A stretch of DNA of 64,000 nucleotides from Albugo candida (Eukaryota > Oomycota > Peronosporomycetes > Albuginales): the NCBI GenBank assembly GCA_040437565.1, contig JBDOQK010000009.1:372001-436000 (forward strand), in the 5' to 3' direction. Within the stretch, counting starts at the first letter, position 1, and every line of letters starts with the position of its first letter. The notes beneath the pieces are model-generated. The model saw nothing but the letters and a program-made list of their open reading frames with translations, was not told the DNA's origin and made no database searches. The translations under genes and the position numbers were made by a program. This document shows, piece after piece, positions 48,035 to 58,156 of the stretch.

Positions 48035-48568
48035 ATCGGCGAGCATTGTGCTAACTATTTCTATGAATACGGAATGGACATCCTCCGCATTTCACCGACG
48101 AAAGCGGAAATATCAAAAGAGCGCGCCTTTGAAGTATATCCCTCAAAAACCAACCAGATGCAATGGAATTTGCGGATTACCAAACTCAGATGGTCGACGT
48201 TCGGTAAAAAGTTGGAAGTGAATTGGAATGTTCTGAGAGGAACTGAGCAAATGGAATTTTCGTCGCAGGATATATTTATGGTACCCAGTGGGTGGGAGAT
48301 CCATCAAGAAGAAGCTCCCAATGCAGTCCTTAGTATTCATGTGAAATTTTCGCAAGATGTGGTATTCAAAGTGAAGCTCTCTGAAATAACACATTACTCT
48401 GAAGACAATAAATGGAAATTAGGCTATAAGCAATTACAACGTCATAAAGTCCGATTTATCAAATCAGGTCAAGAATTTCGGATTGTAGTGAGGGAAGTTA
48501 TGGCTAGCGAAGAGCCTTCAACGAGCACAGCCTTTGAATGGGTCCAACCTTATATGGATGATCGCTAG
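48035..48568 (+). CDS. SP3: secreted-family protein, N-terminus lost in assembly gap
   Basis: About 177 residues remain, beginning inside the conserved block at I-G-E-H-C-A-N-Y-F. They continue with a DILRISPTKAEIS strand, two Trp-containing segments, VVFKVKLSEITHYS and the C-terminal signature W-K-L-G-Y-K-Q-L-Q-R-H-K, then FRIVVREV and an acidic Ser-rich tail ending YMDDR. From alignment with SP1, SP2 and SP4 roughly 75-85 residues, including the signal peptide and three Cys, should lie in the gap at 47933-48032 and in sequence missing from the assembly. The missing start is an assembly effect; nothing in the visible part suggests a broken gene. Closest to SP4 in its C-terminal half (FKVK-x-SEI, LQRH). 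Confidence 0.75.
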   Translation: MGEHCANYFYEYGMDILRISPTKAEISKERAFEVYPSKTNQMQWNLRITKLRWSTFGKKLEVNWNVLRGTEQMEFSSQDIFMVPSGWEIHQEEAPNAVLSIHVKFSQDVVFKVKLSEITHYSEDNKWKLGYKQLQRHKVRFIKSGQEFRIVVREVMASEEPSTSTAFEWVQPYMDDR

Positions 48569-49298
48569 AATATGTTCATCAAAGTATTTAGACCGACAAT
48601 CTAAAGAAAAAGTGACCTTTGCAGTCGGTTCGTTTCTTACTCTTTTTCGAAAGGAACGCTTTTGTGTAAATGTAAAGAGCAGTGCATCCACGTCCTGTAC
48701 CCTTAGTACCCCGAGTGCCAGTCTACGTTTCCAATACGCAAGGATAACATGAAGTCAAGAGTGCTCTTCATAGCATTTTGAACCCTACTTTAAGAATGTT
48801 ATNNNNNNNNNNNNNNNNNNNNNNNNNNNNNNNNNNNNNNNNNNNNNNNNNNNNNNNNNNNNNNNNNNNNNNNNNNNNNNNNNNNNNNNNNNNNNNNNNN
48901 NNACCAGCTAACAACAGAACACAAATTTGATGCAATGGCTTGTCTTTGACCTTCACCTGCTCTGCTCTTTCGGCTGTGCACATTCCGTTGGAACATACAA
49001 CCTGGTCTATCTACTCAGCAGCAGCTCCTGCAGGTACGATTAGAGACGCGTCAACAAGGATACAAGCATATAATCAAGCACAAAAACAAATAAAATGCAT
49101 AAAGTCCAGCACGTCAATGCCATCGTAGTGCACTCGTCCAAAGTAGAAGTCAACGACTGATTCCGGAAGATAATAAATTGGGAAATTTTCGTCGTACCAA
49201 AAGTTCCCAAGATGCATACCCGCTGGAGAAGAACGTCAGCAATGCTATTTGAAATCAATTGCGGGAGAACCAAGTTGTGTCATTGCAGGCAAACAAGC
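48569..49298. other. 3' flank of SP3
   Basis: Collinear with the flank of SP4 (54853-55600): GATCGCTAG directly after the gene, CTTTGAACC/CTGAACCCTACTTTAAG, and the CACCTGC-CTnTTTCG segment. It includes a gap (48803-48902) without duplicated flanks. No gene. Confidence 0.45.
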
Positions 49299-49800
49299 TC
49301 ATCTACTTCTCGTTCCGCCCATCATGATGTAGCACAGCTTCTTAGCACAAAATTCATCGTGCGAAATATCAATGACACGAACGCCACTGCATCCGATTAC
49401 GAGGACAGAACACATCGATAAGGACCGCCGCAGGATTAGAGCCTTTGCCTCTATAAAAAGCATTGAAACCTTGATTAACCACGGTGGGCAAAGAAGATAC
49501 GAAATATGACAGATGACCTGACTGCTACTTCCAGTTGACGAATGCTCCACCGAGTACAATAAAAATGTAGCCAAACGCGACCGGCTTCCGCCATGATGAG
49601 AGTGCACATAATCTGATAGCCTGTAATAACGTATGTTACTGCGTAATCTGATTGTCGCATGAACGATGAACTTGTATCATACCTCTGCCACTCATTTGTC
49701 GTCAGCACGCTCAAATAATGATAACGAGACTTCGCACTTGTCTGCTCTCGTTTCTACTTCTTTCTTCTGACCATCTTAATATCGCTGTGATCACGCCGAA
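49299..49800 (-). other. Cluster block B, copy 3: convergent companion coding trace
   Basis: On the minus strand a run REQTSAKSRYHY ... TNEWQRYDTSSSF ... VITGYQIMCTLI (about 49600-49745) keeps the same frame as the SP4 unit copy over about 60 codons. A second run (LSMCSVLVIGCSGVRVIDIS, about 49345-49405) is also shared. The change of frame between them suggests an intron or decay. Hydrophobic stretches could be membrane segments. Family not recognised. Confidence 0.4.
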
Positions 49801-50118
49801 TGACGAATGACTCAAAATAACTCACTATTTCGGTTGAAACCGCGACAAAAAGTTGTCTCTAATACGATGAATGTGTGTGCAGTCATTGGATCAATCCAAA
49901 GACACTCACCTCAACGCTCAACGCTCCTGATTCCCTCGATTATTGAACGATTGCTTTTCGAGTTCTCACGGTACATCCATCCTTGCATTCCAGGTTTTAC
50001 GAGCACAGTCAGCATCTCAATTGGGTGATCCACAGGGTGATACGTGTCGGCAGAAGCGCATACGGGGCAGCAGTCGGAGATGCTTCTACCATATAGAACC
50101 TAGAAACGCTCGTACGAT

Positions 50119-50760
50119 ATGAGAAATGGTTCTCGTAAGTGGTCGGCTCATTACGCATGTCAAAGGCGCATCACCTACGAAAGACGGGCGCAAACCGGAA
50201 CGTCGGAACGCAATAGGATCCGATCGACCGGTAACAACATATCCGGATGCTTCGATTACTGTGGACTACTTGGTATATGTCTGACGTACAAAACTCATGG
50301 CAGAAACGGATACTACTCCATCATATTTCAAGCACCGCATCAGCACGGGTTTTCTTTTCTATGTGATGTACCGGTGCTTGAGGCTTTCGACGTTATATTC
50401 CACAACGCAACTATCCTGTATAGAAATCACGAATACGCGCATGTCCTTACGAACAGCCCTTCTCAGTTATGGCAGTTGTCCTAAAGTTCTGCGTTCATGA
50501 AGAGAGAACTATGGTTTCCGAAGACAAAGTATCCCTTGTGTACTATTAGAAAACCTCTTATCATCGCATTGTCATTTGGATTCTCTCATGGCTATGCGTT
50601 TGGCGTGTGCCTCCATTGGTGTATCCGAGCATTGCTCAGTGGATGTCAGCCGCACGACTCTGAACTCTACAGTACTTGTTGATTTGTTTGGCTGGTCTCA
50701 CATGAAAGATGAAACAATTCTCAGTCGTATTACTGTCTTTGCATCGCCACTGCACTGAGA
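50119..50760 (+). other. Cluster block G, copy 2: possible plus-strand coding fragment
   Basis: An open frame (50119-50484) contains FDYCGLLGICLTYKTHGRNG and FLCDVPVLEAFDVIFHNATI. A following frame to 50760 contains EHCSVDVSRTTLNSTVLVDL. Composition is protein-like with possible N-glycosylation sites. Only the beginning is related to 36820-36890. Product unknown; may be decayed. Confidence 0.3.
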
Positions 50761-51069
50761 TGGGAGATTGGGAATCATAGGCACTATCAAAAAGAGGACG
50801 GAATGAACGCAAGGACAAAACATCCTCAAGAGCGATTGATACCGAAAGTGACATTGTGCGGTCTGATAGAAGTCAACTAGTCATACACATTGGTACGGAT
50901 GCCTCGTTGTTGATGAACTTTACGAATTTACGTGGTGAGAGTTGCTAGGTTTATGCATCGAATCAAGTGCAAGTATCAATGTGTCGAAAGGAATAAATTG
51001 ATTGATGAAACAAAGTCGGCAGATGGTGCCATTCACACAGAAAACAACCTCTGACCAATTGATCTGTCT

Positions 51070-52130
51070 TTATACATTATGAGACCGGTCATCGGAGGCA
51101 TATCTCACGCTTCGACTGGAGGCTCGAACACAATCAAGGCAGCCTTATTTATTGGTTTCGATTCTGCGTGACGTAGCGCAATAGAAAAAGACTGACTTCC
51201 CTTCGACTTTGGATTTTTGGCACTCAATTGGAACCTCTTGCACGAGCAGTGGTCTATATCGTTCCTTACAAGCCGTACTTGATCTATCCTAAGCGCCGTT
51301 CCATCTCTACATACTGAGTATTGGCTCCGCTTACGCACTCCAGTTGATCCCGAGATCCAAGGCCACCAATGCGAATGGATTGTAGGCAGCATGAGCCACA
51401 ATTCCAGTGAAGGCTCGATCTAATACACCAACATGCATACCACATTTCACGCCATAGCTGGAGGGTCGCTATGTTCCGATCCAAGAAATCACTGGGCAAC
51501 GATGCNNNNNNNNNNNNNNNNNNNNNNNNNNNNNNNNNNNNNNNNNNNNNNNNNNNNNNNNNNNNNNNNNNNNNNNNNNNNNNNNNNNNNNNNNNNNNNN
51601 NNNNNGGCAGCATGAGCCACAATTCCAGTGAAGGCTCGATCTAATACACCAACATGCATACCACATTTCACACCATAGCAGGAGGGTCGCTATGTTCCGA
51701 TCCAAGAAATCACTGGGCAACGATGCAACGACGTCGGATTTTGATGCGAATTAGAGAGCAAAATATCGCCAAATATGATTTTTGGCCACGTATGGTTGCA
51801 AATTCTTCCCTCTGCTTTCTAATTGGCTCCAAAAAGTATTTGTGAATGAGCGTGCTGTTCTCTGAGGTGAGAAGGAGAGTGTTTTGATTTAATCGAACAT
51901 CAGGAACGTCCGCAAGTATTTCAACAGACTCTCAATTTATTCCGTTAGAGCCTTTTCCGTCGATAAGCATTCGTACTGCATGGTCCAAGTATTCAATTAA
52001 GTAGCCTTTTATGTCCTCCTCACTATCTAGATCACACCGACTGTAATTTGCACGATACTGCGCGCTTTTAGAGTGATCGAGACCAGCTGAGAACTTGGAA
52101 TCCATCCTGTAAGGGTATAACTGCACCGTT
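51070..52130 (-). pseudogene. Cluster block C, copy 1: minus-strand companion gene C
   Basis: Collinear with 56525-57500 at roughly 5.46 kb distance. Minus-strand coding traces in order: SEEDIKGYLIEYLDHAVRML (about 51960-52035), VEILADVPDVRLNQNTLLL (about 51875-51930), FTGIVAHAAYNPFALVALDL (about 51345-51420 and again after the gap) and ERYRPLLVQEVPIECQKSK (about 51205-51265). Each is shared, with changes, by the other copy, but they lie in different frames and are interrupted, so this is a decayed or multi-exon gene. No family recognised. Confidence 0.4.
51385..51726. repeat. Gap with near-identical flanks inside block C
   Basis: 121 bases (51385-51505) recur as 51606-51726 around 100 N, with a few differences (for example CGCCATAGCTG against CACCATAGCAG). 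The differences, and the close match of the left copy to 56842-56962, suggest that a contig end from one duplicate was joined to another. Confidence 0.75.
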
Positions 52131-52489
52131 GTAGACGTCCCCAGATCTGACTTTCATCGAGAAATGGAAGCCCAAGCTGCTTCGATCTGATGCCGACGGT
52201 CATATTGTCTGCGATCGGTTTACTTCATGTTAGGAGCGCCACACTAAAAATGCTTGGCATTTATGTGCAATTACAATACTACTTGCTGAGTCAGTATGAT
52301 ACCGGTGTAGGCAGGTACAAGATTACCACCAGTTAGAGGACAAGCATAGCGAGCAATAATGAAAAATAGCTTTCTCTGTGGAGGATCCGATTGCCCAATG
52401 TATTATAAAGTCTTGTTTGGTGGAATATTCTACTAGGACAGAATGCATCTCCAGCGTCCGCGATTCTCAATGTATCGTTTCGGACCCTT

Positions 52490-52860
52490 GCATGAAAGCA
52501 AAAATTTAGTGTCAAGATCGAGAATATCGTGCTTGGGAAAAGAGAAGTTCAGATTAATAGACGTTATTGGCTCGAGCGTGTTCATGCCACGTTCGATCGC
52601 TGTAACCATTTCAAACAGCTTTTTATTAAGGTGTCAGAAGTACACACTGACTATTTTTCTACGGCGAACTCAGAGCGGAGTGACTCTTCTCCAACAAGCA
52701 TGCGAGATTGAGATCGTAAGCGTTATCGGAACCCTTTTGACAGAGCGAGGAAGTGAACAGAGCCGACGGGATGACTTTATAGTAAGCGCATTGGTGGAAA
52801 AACTGTGATTACTTATAGAAACCGGTATAGCCTACCACGGGTTAGGCCTTGAAGGTTCAT
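52490..52860. repeat. Cluster block E, copy 2 (upstream of SP4)
   Basis: Related to 25240-25740 upstream of SP1 (see that entry); followed by a similar AAACCGGTATAGCCTACC segment. Confidence 0.6.
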
Positions 52861-53039
52861 GGAAAGTTAAGTCGAAATCCTGTTGGATTACAAAATTTAG
52901 ACGGCATTCTTGTACATAAATAAAAAACGGTCCGAAGTATCGTAGTAATGACGCTAGATAAAGTTCGCTACTCGCTTCCACCTCTGCAACGACAACCGTC
53001 ATGATGTAACTGATGTAAACCGGGTATGCTTTTATCCAA

Positions 53040-53800
53040 TCATTACAATTACACACAGCAACCAATCTTTCGGATTGGTTGATATCATATCACATGGACC
53101 TGACGTGATACTGATAATGGTGAGTCACTGAACACGTCATTTAGACCCGAGAAGGACGAGAGACTGGTCCACCACGTCATACTATCCTATCCGAGTGCGC
53201 GTTGGTATGCGCACATGTCCCTTCGATGAGGTGGACCCAACGAGGCACATTTACTCATTCAGCTGGATCGTCTGTTCAACGGATGAAAAGCGACTCAACT
53301 TGGATTTCGCGCTTCGTCACTTTACGTCAGGAATGAATCATACTGGACATAAGAACTGTTATGGATACACACTCCATCTCCTATGCGCCCGATCACAGGA
53401 ATGCAGAGTTATTGCCTGCTTTAGTACAACAAAATTGTGTTATGGAAATATGGCCCTTTAACTGCCCATTATGAAACCTTCAAAGGTGTGGAAATCGTTT
53501 GACTCGACCATATCGTTGGTGTGGACGTCAGGCTAGATTACCTTTCGTATCCATTGCGATGTCGTACCAAGAAACTATCAAGGTGGCAAACGAAATGATG
53601 CCCACGGTAGTATCGTCATGCGCTATGATTAGTCTTTATCTAAAGCAAACGGTGTGAAGAGGCCGTGAGGCAGTTTTAGTTAGACTTTCGTTCAAGGCCA
53701 AACCAGCTCAAACTCCAACGAACCTGGTAACCGGATGGTTCCGTGTTAGTATCAACTCAAGTAGCACAGCTATTACCTGTTTATCAAAGACTAGGCAACC
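53040..53800. repeat. Cluster block D, copy 2 (upstream of SP4)
   Basis: Collinear with 26100-26888 upstream of SP1. Divergence is greater than in the E block and frames are not kept. Confidence 0.55.
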
Positions 53801-53969
53801 TTTACTGTCTCGTATCTATCAACATAACTCTTAAGCGTCAGCAGCCGAAATAAGACTCTTTGTCGCTACCACTAAATTAGTGTGTTTATATTAATATATC
53901 TCATAAAATGATAAATTGAATGTCACGCATGTATTGAACGTACTCTTTTCGATTTAAAATTTTGTTCTG

Positions 53970-54081
53970 TCGATAGGTCGTCAATGTTGTATGCGTGATG
54001 GACAGAATGTACGACCCATCTCGCCCGTTGTGTTCTCGGCCCTCATAGCCTTTTTTGGGAACTCCAAGAGTCTTGTACTTA
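53970..54081 (+). promoter_or_regulatory. Conserved 5' flank block of the SP genes
   Basis: The sequence GTGATGGACAGAAT followed by GTACGACCCATC here recurs at 27680-27710 (SP1) and 33340-33370 (SP2) with one or two changes, about 110-150 bases before each ATG. It is followed by a CTCATAGCC / CTCTCAGCC segment. It is better conserved than the surrounding flank, so it may hold regulatory sites. The ATG inside it opens only a short frame that does not join the SP frame. Confidence 0.45.
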
Positions 54082-54097
54082 GCTCATTTGTCAGTTT
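54082..54097 (+). promoter_or_regulatory. Oomycete initiator of SP4 (15 of 16 match)
   Basis: GCTCATTTGTCAGTTT matches GCTCATTYBNCAWTTT at all positions but one (G for W) and ends 29 bases before the SP4 ATG. This is the clearest core promoter in the window. Confidence 0.8.
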
Positions 54098-54126
54098 TCA
54101 CAGCTTTCGACAAGTTTCTCCCTGCA

Positions 54127-54852
54127 ATGTACATTTTCCGGACGGAATTCTACCTGGTTTTTCAAGCTATGTGCTACATTGTGCAATCGGCAAACAAGGA
54201 TGAATGCAAAATCTCAAAAGAAGGCTGGAAATGTGGCGGGAAAGTCGATAGTACCAATAAGTTCACTGCGATCTATATGGGGCACTCGCATAGAAGAATG
54301 CAGTGCCGAAGTCAACTAACGCCCGCTGAAGTATTAAGATTTGTGGTTCAACTCAGCCCTGATGGCCAAGGAAAAAATTGTGAAGAGTTTAGTTTTGAAT
54401 TTAAAGATGAGGAACTCTACATCTCACGGCATAGTCCAAGTGAAGAAGGCGTCTTAACCATATCAAAATCATCAGATATGCCTGATGAATGGTGTTTAGA
54501 CACCACCAAAGTCCTAATTGCGAAAAGTGATCCCTCGGCCACGACCGCGACCACACAGCCACTTTCGACTCAAATTTCTCATATCAAATTTTCCATTGAG
54601 GATATACATGTGGAATCCCATAATTCCAAGGAAAATAAGCACGCTCGGGTCGATCGGATCTATGACATCTATGTGGGTGATTCGAAAAATGCGGTATTCA
54701 AGGTGAAAGAATCCGAAATACGACCTAGTTCTGATAAACGCTCTTGGACACTTGGATATCAGGTGTTACAGCGACATGAAGTCATCTTAATGAAACTCAA
54801 ACAAGAGTTTTTCATTGGTATAATGAAAGCAAACGCTCCTTTTTCACCCTGA
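54127..54852 (+). CDS. SP4: secreted protein of the SP family, complete
   Basis: The only family member not touched by a gap: 241 residues, no intron. The signal peptide is MYIFRTEFYLVFQAMCYIVQ. Cys 27, 36, 60 and 85 align with the family, and an additional Cys occurs in DEWCLDT. The core block reads LSPDGQGKNCEEF, followed by ELYISRHSPSEEG. The C-terminal part has VFKVKESEI and the signature W-T-L-G-Y-Q-V-L-Q-R-H-E (207-218), then alternating hydrophobic residues. ATG 54127 is chosen over the in-frame ATG at 54055 because it starts the aligned signal peptide and lies just downstream of the initiator. Likely a small beta-rich secreted protein with two disulfides; role unknown, host interaction inferred from secretion and clustering. 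Confidence 0.85.
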   Translation: MYIFRTEFYLVFQAMCYIVQSANKDECKISKEGWKCGGKVDSTNKFTAIYMGHSHRRMQCRSQLTPAEVLRFVVQLSPDGQGKNCEEFSFEFKDEELYISRHSPSEEGVLTISKSSDMPDEWCLDTTKVLIAKSDPSATTATTQPLSTQISHIKFSIEDIHVESHNSKENKHARVDRIYDIYVGDSKNAVFKVKESEIRPSSDKRSWTLGYQVLQRHEVILMKLKQEFFIGIMKANAPFSP

Positions 54853-55599
54853 ACGAGCGCACTTCAGAATGGATCTGAACCATCTACGGATGATCGCTAG
54901 CACCTGCTTTGCATCATCATCATCAAGGTATAGACCAATGATCTAAAAAAAGTTGATATTTGCTGCCGCTTCGTTTTTTACTCTCTGTCTGAAAGCAATT
55001 CTCTGTATCCATGTACAAAGCAGTACATAAGACCTTCTGTACCTTTCTTGATCAGAATACCAACATTCTTATCCGATACGCAAAGAAAACATGCCGCAAG
55101 TGGTGCTCTTGATAACGTTCTGAACCCTACTTTAAGGCTTTTATGAAATCCTAGAGGTGAGACCGGTGTGAGCCACTAGTGAGTATCCTTCAAGCAGTTC
55201 TATCGACATGACGCCACTTCAAAGCCAATGCAGAAGACCTTATGGCTTGCACTTGACCTGCATCTACTCTTTCGTCCGTGAACCTACAATTGGATTGTAT
55301 AACCTACGTCTATTCTTCTCAGTAGCAGCGCCCGCAGGTATCCGATTCTTCTGCAATTTCGCGACTTTTTTACTTGTTTACGATCAAAGACGCGGCAACA
55401 AGGATACATGCAAACAATCAGACACGGAACTCAGTAAATGTACAAAGTCCGACTCGTCAATGTTCTTTACTAACTTTACTCATGAAAATGGGCTCACATG
55501 ATGCAAACTTGCTGGAGAAAAACGTCAGCAATGCTGATTAAAAACAGTTGTGGGAAAAGCAAGTGTGCCAGTGGACGCAAAGAAGCTCGGCATCTTCTC
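54853..55599. other. 3' flank of SP4
   Basis: Collinear with the flank of SP3. A plus-strand frame at 55208-55501 (97 codons, with LFFSVAAPAGIRFFCNFATF) lies here; the sibling flank does not keep it, so I do not call a gene. Confidence 0.4.
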
Positions 55600-56540
55600 G
55601 TTTCCACTCATCATGATATATGACAGCTTCTCAGCACAAAGCAAGCGTGGGACATATCAATGACACGACCGCCACTGCATCCAATTATGACGACAGAACA
55701 CATCGATAAGGACTGCCACGATTCGAGTCTTCGGCATTGAAAAATGCGTTGAAAGCTTGATGACCCAAGGTGCGCAAAGCAGATACACAATACGACAGTC
55801 AAATCGACTGCTTTCCCCCGTTGACGAATGCTTTACCGAGTAAACTAAAAAATGTAGCCAAATGCGACCGGCTTCTCCCATAAAGTGGTCTAGTGAGAGT
55901 GCACACAATTTGATAGCCTGTAATAACATCTAACACCGCAAAAGCTGATTCTTGTATGAACGATGAGCTTATATCAGAACTCTGACACTCGTTTGTCGGC
56001 AGCACATTTTCTCCGCTCCAAAAATGATAACGAGACTTCGCACTTGTCTGCTCTTGGTTTCCACTTCTTCTGACCATCTCAATCTCGCTGTGATCATGCC
56101 GAATGACGAATGACTCTGAACGAAGACATTNNNNNNNNNNNNNNNNNNNNNNNNNNNNNNNNNNNNNNNNNNNNNNNNNNNNNNNNNNNNNNNNNNNNNN
56201 NNNNNNNNNNNNNNNNNNNNNNNNNNNNNNCCCATAAAGTGGTCTAGTGAGAGTGCACACAATTTGATAGCCTGTAATAACATCTAACACCGCAAAAGCT
56301 GATTCTTGTATGAACGATGAGCTTATATCAGAACTCTGACACTCGTTTGTCGGCAGCACATTTTCTCCGCTCCAAAAATGATAACGAGACTTCGCACTTG
56401 TCTGCTCTTGGTTTCCACTTCTTCTGACCATCTCAATCTCGCTGTGATCATGCCGAATGACGAATGACTCTGAACGAAGACATTCGCACTTCGCTTTTTT
56501 CGTTGGAAAATACGACAAAATGTTGTCACAGAAAACCATC
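55600..56540 (-). other. Cluster block B, copy 4: convergent companion coding trace
   Basis: The minus-strand frame carries NQEQTSAKSRYHFWSGENV, TNECQSSDISSSF and VITGYQIVCTLTRPLYG, conserved in frame with 49600-49745. The LSMCSVVIIGCSGGRVIDMS run follows in another frame near 55655-55720. A gap with 254 repeated bases (55877-56130 = 56231-56484) doubles the central part, so the long apparent frame through the gap contains the same residues twice. Function unknown. Confidence 0.4.
55877..56484. repeat. Gap with duplicated flanks (likely assembly overlap)
   Basis: 254 bases (55877-56130) recur as 56231-56484 around 100 N (56131-56230). Confidence 0.9.
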
Positions 56541-57500
56541 TCTGACCAATTGATGTATCTTTATACATTACTGAGATTGGTCGTCGGGGGCAGATCTCAC
56601 GCATGCTTTCACAACTGTGGTATCTTCCACTAAAGGCTCGAACACAATCAATGCAGCTTTATCTGTGTGACGCAGCCCGATACAAAATACTGGCTTTAGC
56701 TCGACAAGGGATATTCGGATACTCGATTGGAACCTCTTGCATGAGCAATTATTCAGCGTGATTGTATCGGTCCTTACAGGCCATGCTTTACGCACTCCAG
56801 TTGATCCCGAGATCCAAGGCCACCAATGCGAATGGATTGTAGGCAGCATGAGCCACAATTCCAGTGAAGGCTCGATCTAATACACCAACATGCATACCAC
56901 ATTTCACGCCATAGCTGGAGGGTCGCTATGTTCCGATCCAAGAAATCACTGGGCAACGATGCNNNNNNNNNNNNNNNNNNNNNNNNNNNNNNNNNNNNNN
57001 NNNNNNNNNNNNNNNNNNNNNNNNNNNNNNNNNNNNNNNNNNNNNNNNNNNNNNNNNNNNNNGGCAGCATGAGCCACAATTCCAGTGAAGGCTCGATCTA
57101 ATACACCAACATGCATACCACATTTCACGCCATAGCTGGAGGGTCGCTATGTTCCGATCCAAGAAATCACTGGGCAACGATGCGACGACGTCGGCTTTCG
57201 ATGCAAATTAGAAAGCAAAATATCGCCAGATATCATTTTTGGTTGCGAATTGTTTTGTGAATCGATGCAGTATTATGGTAGGGACCCAACTGGACCGAAG
57301 ATGTCGAGATTTCTGTTCTTTCATCGTCTTTTGTGATTGGCTGCAAAACGTATTTGCGAAATGAGAGTGTTCTACTCTGAGGTGAGAGGAAAGTGTTTTG
57401 ACTCAATCGTACATCAGGAACGTCCGCAAGTATTTCAACAGGCTCTCATTTTATTCCGTTAAATCCTAATTTTTGATAAGCATTCATACTGCATGAGAAG
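56525..57500 (-). pseudogene. Cluster block C, copy 2: minus-strand companion gene C
   Basis: Collinear with 51070-52130. It keeps VEILADVPDVRLSQNTFL (about 57385-57440), the FTGIVAHAAYNPFALVALDL run and LLMQEVPIEYPN (about 56715-56750), again in different frames. The SEEDIKGYLIEYL part of copy 1 is not kept. Probably decayed; product unknown. Confidence 0.4.
56842..57183. repeat. Gap with duplicated flanks inside block C
   Basis: 121 bases (56842-56962) recur as 57063-57183 around 100 N; the same 121-base segment also begins the gap at 51.5 kb. Confidence 0.85.
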
Positions 57501-57688
57501 CCATTGACGTCCTCGTCGTTTGTCTAAAAGAGATCGAGTGTAATTTGTACAGCTACCAGGACTGTATATGTAATTAAACACACTTGATCTTTTTGCAAAT
57601 ACGATGATGCTGCGCAAGATCCGTTCCTTTGATATAATGGCACGTCTGTTGTACGCTATTTTCGACATTGTACGTCGAGTAGTTTGAA

Positions 57689-58156
57689 GGGATTTGATAC
57701 CAATGTCTGATTGCCTACTTTTTCGATCGCTTGGTTTGGCCGCAGAGATCTTGGTATGGTGAACTTATCTTTTGCTTATGCAACGATTCTCATATCGCTG
57801 CATTTTGTGACAGTGTACATTCTGCTGTTATCAGATCAGCTGAATTGCAGGATTGTGCTCTCATTGGGTTCGNNNNNNNNNNNNNNNNNNNNNNNNNNNN
57901 NNNNNNNNNNNNNNNNNNNNNNNNNNNNNNNNNNNNNNNNNNNNNNNNNNNNNNNNNNNNNNNNNNNNNNNNGGGATTTGATACCAATGTCTGATTGCCT
58001 ACTTTTTCGATCGCTTGGTTTGGCCGCAGAGATCTTGGTATGGTGAACTTATCTTTTGCTTATGCAACGATTCTCATATCGCTGCATTTTGTGACAGTGT
58101 ACATTCTGCTGTTATCAGATCAGCTGAATTGCAGGATTGTGCTCTCATTGGGTTCG
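57689..58156. repeat. Gap with duplicated flanks (likely assembly overlap)
   Basis: 184 bases (57689-57872) recur as 57973-58156 around 100 N (57873-57972). No gene is recognised between 57500 and 58419. Confidence 0.85.

Noticed and set aside
54200-54250. CGG in SP4 resembling the CCG motif of Albugo effectors
   Set aside because: The cysteine spacing of the family (C-x8-C, then single Cys) does not fit that class and SP1 and SP2 lack the glycines.
55799-56539. A 246-codon minus-strand protein through the gap
   Set aside because: The frame contains the same residues before and after the gap because of the duplicated flank; no such internal repeat need exist.
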